Origin: Bacteroidia bacterium
Lineage (GTDB): Bacteria; Bacteroidota; Bacteroidia; AKYH767-A; OLB10
Assembly: GCA_025450095.1 (NCBI GenBank)
Contig: JANWID010000258.1
Coordinates: forward strand, 1 to 6,216
Length of the DNA stretch: 6,216 nt
Direction: 5' to 3'
Under the pieces are notes generated by a model, which did not search any database, was not told the DNA's origin, and saw only the letters and a list, made by a program, of their open reading frames with translations. Position numbers and translations under genes: made by a program. Below are positions 4,833 through 6,216 of this stretch, piece by piece (the stretch's first letter is position 1; each line of letters opens with the position of its first letter).

Positions 4833-5515
4833 GTGAATTTATATCCAACTCCTCGTATGGAATGGAAGTAGGCAGGATTTTTTGGATCGGTTTCAAAATA
4901 TTTTCTAAAGGCGAGAATAAAATTATCAATTGTTCTGGTAGATGGATACACATCATATCCCCAAACAGTTTGGAGAATATGCTGGCGGGAAACCACTTCA
5001 TTTCGGCGGTCGATCAATAGTTTCAGCAATTTCATTTCCTTGCTTGTGAGTTTGAGCGGACCGGTTACACTGTTTGCTTCATATGTTGCAAAATTGATTT
5101 TGTTGCCGCCAAATTCATATTCATTGAATGAACCATCTTCATATAACTTTGCTGAGCGCTTCAATAAATTCTTTACACGCAATAACAATTCTTCAAGATT
5201 AAATGGTTTGGTCATATAATCATCACCACCGGTTCTTAATCCTTTGATTTTATCCTGGCTGGCGTCTTTTGCAGTGAGAAATAAAATCGGTGTTTCAAGA
5301 TCGCTGAGGCGAATCTGCTCGCAAACATCGAAGCCATCCATTTCGGGTAACATCACATCGAGGATCACGAGATTAAACCGCTGTTCATTAAAGGCCTTAA
5401 TTGCCTTAGAACCATCTGGCACGGCAACAACTTCATAGTCTTCGAGTTCGAGATTTAATTTGAGATTTTCACGGATGTGGTCCTCATCTTCAACTAATAA
5501 AATTCTGTAGATCAT
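4826..5515 (-). CDS. OmpR/PhoB-family two-component response regulator
   Basis: A 229-residue DNA-binding regulator with a receiver domain (about 3-118) and a winged-helix output domain (about 130-227). The receiver shows the acidic pocket LLVEDEDH (6-13), the phosphoacceptor Asp53 in LVILDVMLPEMDGFDV (49-64), the switch Thr81 in FLTAKD and Lys103 in TKPF. The output domain has LTSKEMKLLKLLIDRRNEVVSRQHIL (156-181), VWGYDVYPSTRTIDNFILAFRKYF (184-207) and the closing wing SIRGVGYKFTD, all typical of OmpR/PhoB members. It is active when phosphorylated by its kinase, almost certainly the one encoded 81 bases upstream on the same strand. Target genes are unknown. The start ATG at 5515 lies at the receiver's first strand. 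A TAnnTTTG element lies in the gap, so it may also have its own promoter. Confidence 0.96.
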   Translation of the reverse strand: MIYRILLVEDEDHIRENLKLNLELEDYEVVAVPDGSKAIKAFNEQRFNLVILDVMLPEMDGFDVCEQIRLSDLETPILFLTAKDASQDKIKGLRTGGDDYMTKPFNLEELLLRVKNLLKRSAKLYEDGSFNEYEFGGNKINFATYEANSVTGPLKLTSKEMKLLKLLIDRRNEVVSRQHILQTVWGYDVYPSTRTIDNFILAFRKYFETDPKNPAYFHSIRGVGYKFTD

Positions 5516-5538
5516 AGGTTAAGTATTTGGTCGCTGGT

Positions 5539-5546
5539 CAAATATA
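5539..5546 (-). promoter_or_regulatory. Possible -7 element (TAnnTTTG) for the response regulator
   Basis: The minus strand reads TATATTTG, 23 bases before the regulator's ATG, in the 81-base gap after the kinase gene. A TTTTG lies upstream at a spacing of about 13 bases, shorter than the usual 19-21, so only the -7 half is supported. It could let the regulator be expressed apart from the kinase. Confidence 0.33.
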
Positions 5547-5596
5547 CGTGGGCTGAAATCAAAAGTTTTGTCATGTGTGTCATCGTTTTGTCTTTT

Positions 5597-6216
5597 TCAA
5601 TTTTGAACAGGCAGGCTCACTTCAAACACAGAACCCTGCGGCATATTATCTTTCACGGCGATACTTCCCTCGTGCATGGCAACAATCTGCTTCACAATAA
5701 ATAAACCGAGGCCGGTACCTTTCGTGGTTCTTGTTTCTTCCCTGCCGATGCGGTAAAAGCGTTCGAATATTCTCGACTTCTCCCCTTCCTCAATTCCGAT
5801 GCCTTCATCGCACACACTCAAATGCGCATTTTTTTCATCGCCAGTTAATTTCACTTTAATATGTGTGCCTTCTGCAGAATATTTAATTGCATTTTCAATG
5901 AGATTATAAACAACAGATGAAACAGATAACCTGTCTGCATGAATATAAATATTCGGGCCGATCTCCTGTTCAAATACACGGTGCCGTTTGTATTTTAGCT
6001 GAATCCTGTCGTAAATATTTTTAACGATCGCAGATAATTCAAGTAATTCTTTATCGAGCTTAAAATTGGCGCTTTCAATTTTGGAAGCCAGCAGAATATT
6101 CTCAACGAGTGCTTCCAGTCGCTCCACATCATCCATACTCATATCCGCCATGTTTTTCACATGCTCATATTGCAGTTGGCGTTTCTGAAGGGTTTGCATG
6201 GCAAGTTTTAGGGAGG
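5597..6216 (-). CDS. Sensor histidine kinase, N-terminus cut by window edge
   Basis: The C-terminal 205 residues of a membrane sensor kinase; the frame stays open to the window edge. The five codons before the Met at 6199 read SLKLA, as in the ...TPLASLKL... stretch that follows the phosphoacceptor His in HisKA domains. Met 6199 is therefore internal, and the His lies just outside the window. Counting from that Met, the dimerisation helices run to about residue 45 (MDDVERLEALVENILLASKIE, 22-42). The HATPase domain follows with N-box NLIENAIKYS (99-108), G1 DEGIGIEEG (131-139), F-box IFERFYR (144-150) and G2 GTGLGLFIVKQI (161-172). It should autophosphorylate and pass phosphate to the OmpR-type regulator encoded next. 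The sensory part is not visible, so the signal is unknown. Confidence 0.95.
   Translation of the reverse strand, partial: SLKLAMQTLQKRQLQYEHVKNMADMSMDDVERLEALVENILLASKIESANFKLDKELLELSAIVKNIYDRIQLKYKRHRVFEQEIGPNIYIHADRLSVSSVVYNLIENAIKYSAEGTHIKVKLTGDEKNAHLSVCDEGIGIEEGEKSRIFERFYRIGREETRTTKGTGLGLFIVKQIVAMHEGSIAVKDNMPQGSVFEVSLPVQN

Noticed and set aside
4768..5020. Open frames on both strands over the 3' end of the response regulator
   Set aside because: These are shadows of the response-regulator reading frame, partly generated by the 8-bp repeat.
6197..6199. ATG 6199 as the true start of the histidine kinase
   Set aside because: The upstream codons SLKLA continue the HisKA domain in frame, so the gene continues beyond the window.

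Overview
The window looks like a piece of a Bacteroidota chromosome, probably from the Chitinophagales/Chitinophagaceae. Supporting this are the protein families and their wording, genes without Shine-Dalgarno sites, three or four TAnnTTTG-type promoter elements, a ferrochelatase with an internal cysteine cluster, and a histidine kinase/response regulator pair of Bacteroidota style. Lineage is inferred from recall, not from a search. All eight genes read on the minus strand, so transcription runs from high to low coordinates.

High-coordinate part (about 3600-6216), conserved core: a sensor histidine kinase cut by the window edge (5597-6216), its OmpR-type response regulator (4826-5515), then ferrochelatase HemH (3604-4617). 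The kinase and regulator form one signalling system. HemH inserts iron into protoporphyrin and is probably a separate transcription unit. The 3' ends of both the regulator and hemH run straight into short-period degenerate tandem repeats (8 bp and 7 bp) that include the stop codons.

Middle part (about 925-3485), accessory: three unrelated co-oriented genes of unknown function. They encode a YfeS-like protein (2930-3454), an exported protein with a C-terminal calcium-loop motif (1842-2759) and a seven-helix membrane protein (979-1671). Two of the gaps between them hold structured elements of about 110-140 bp with long imperfect inverted repeats. Two of the genes are tightly enclosed by inverted copies of a boundary sequence, GTTATAGG... 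and ...C[C/T]TATAAC. Gene units bounded this way, separated by hairpin-forming elements and lacking promoters of their own, resemble a gene-cassette array with attC-like sites. No integrase is visible. This is the most interesting part of the window and is an inference from structure. A collapsed copy of the same boundary sequences lies at 4742-4767.

Low-coordinate part (1-924): a SRPBCC/polyketide-cyclase-like protein (421-924) and a VOC (glyoxalase/bleomycin-resistance) protein whose C-terminus is cut by the window edge (1-324). Both are small single-domain soluble proteins with unknown ligands.

No tRNA, rRNA, CRISPR array, transposase or integrase gene was seen. No gene-free stretch exceeds 300 bases; the longest is 4618-4825.
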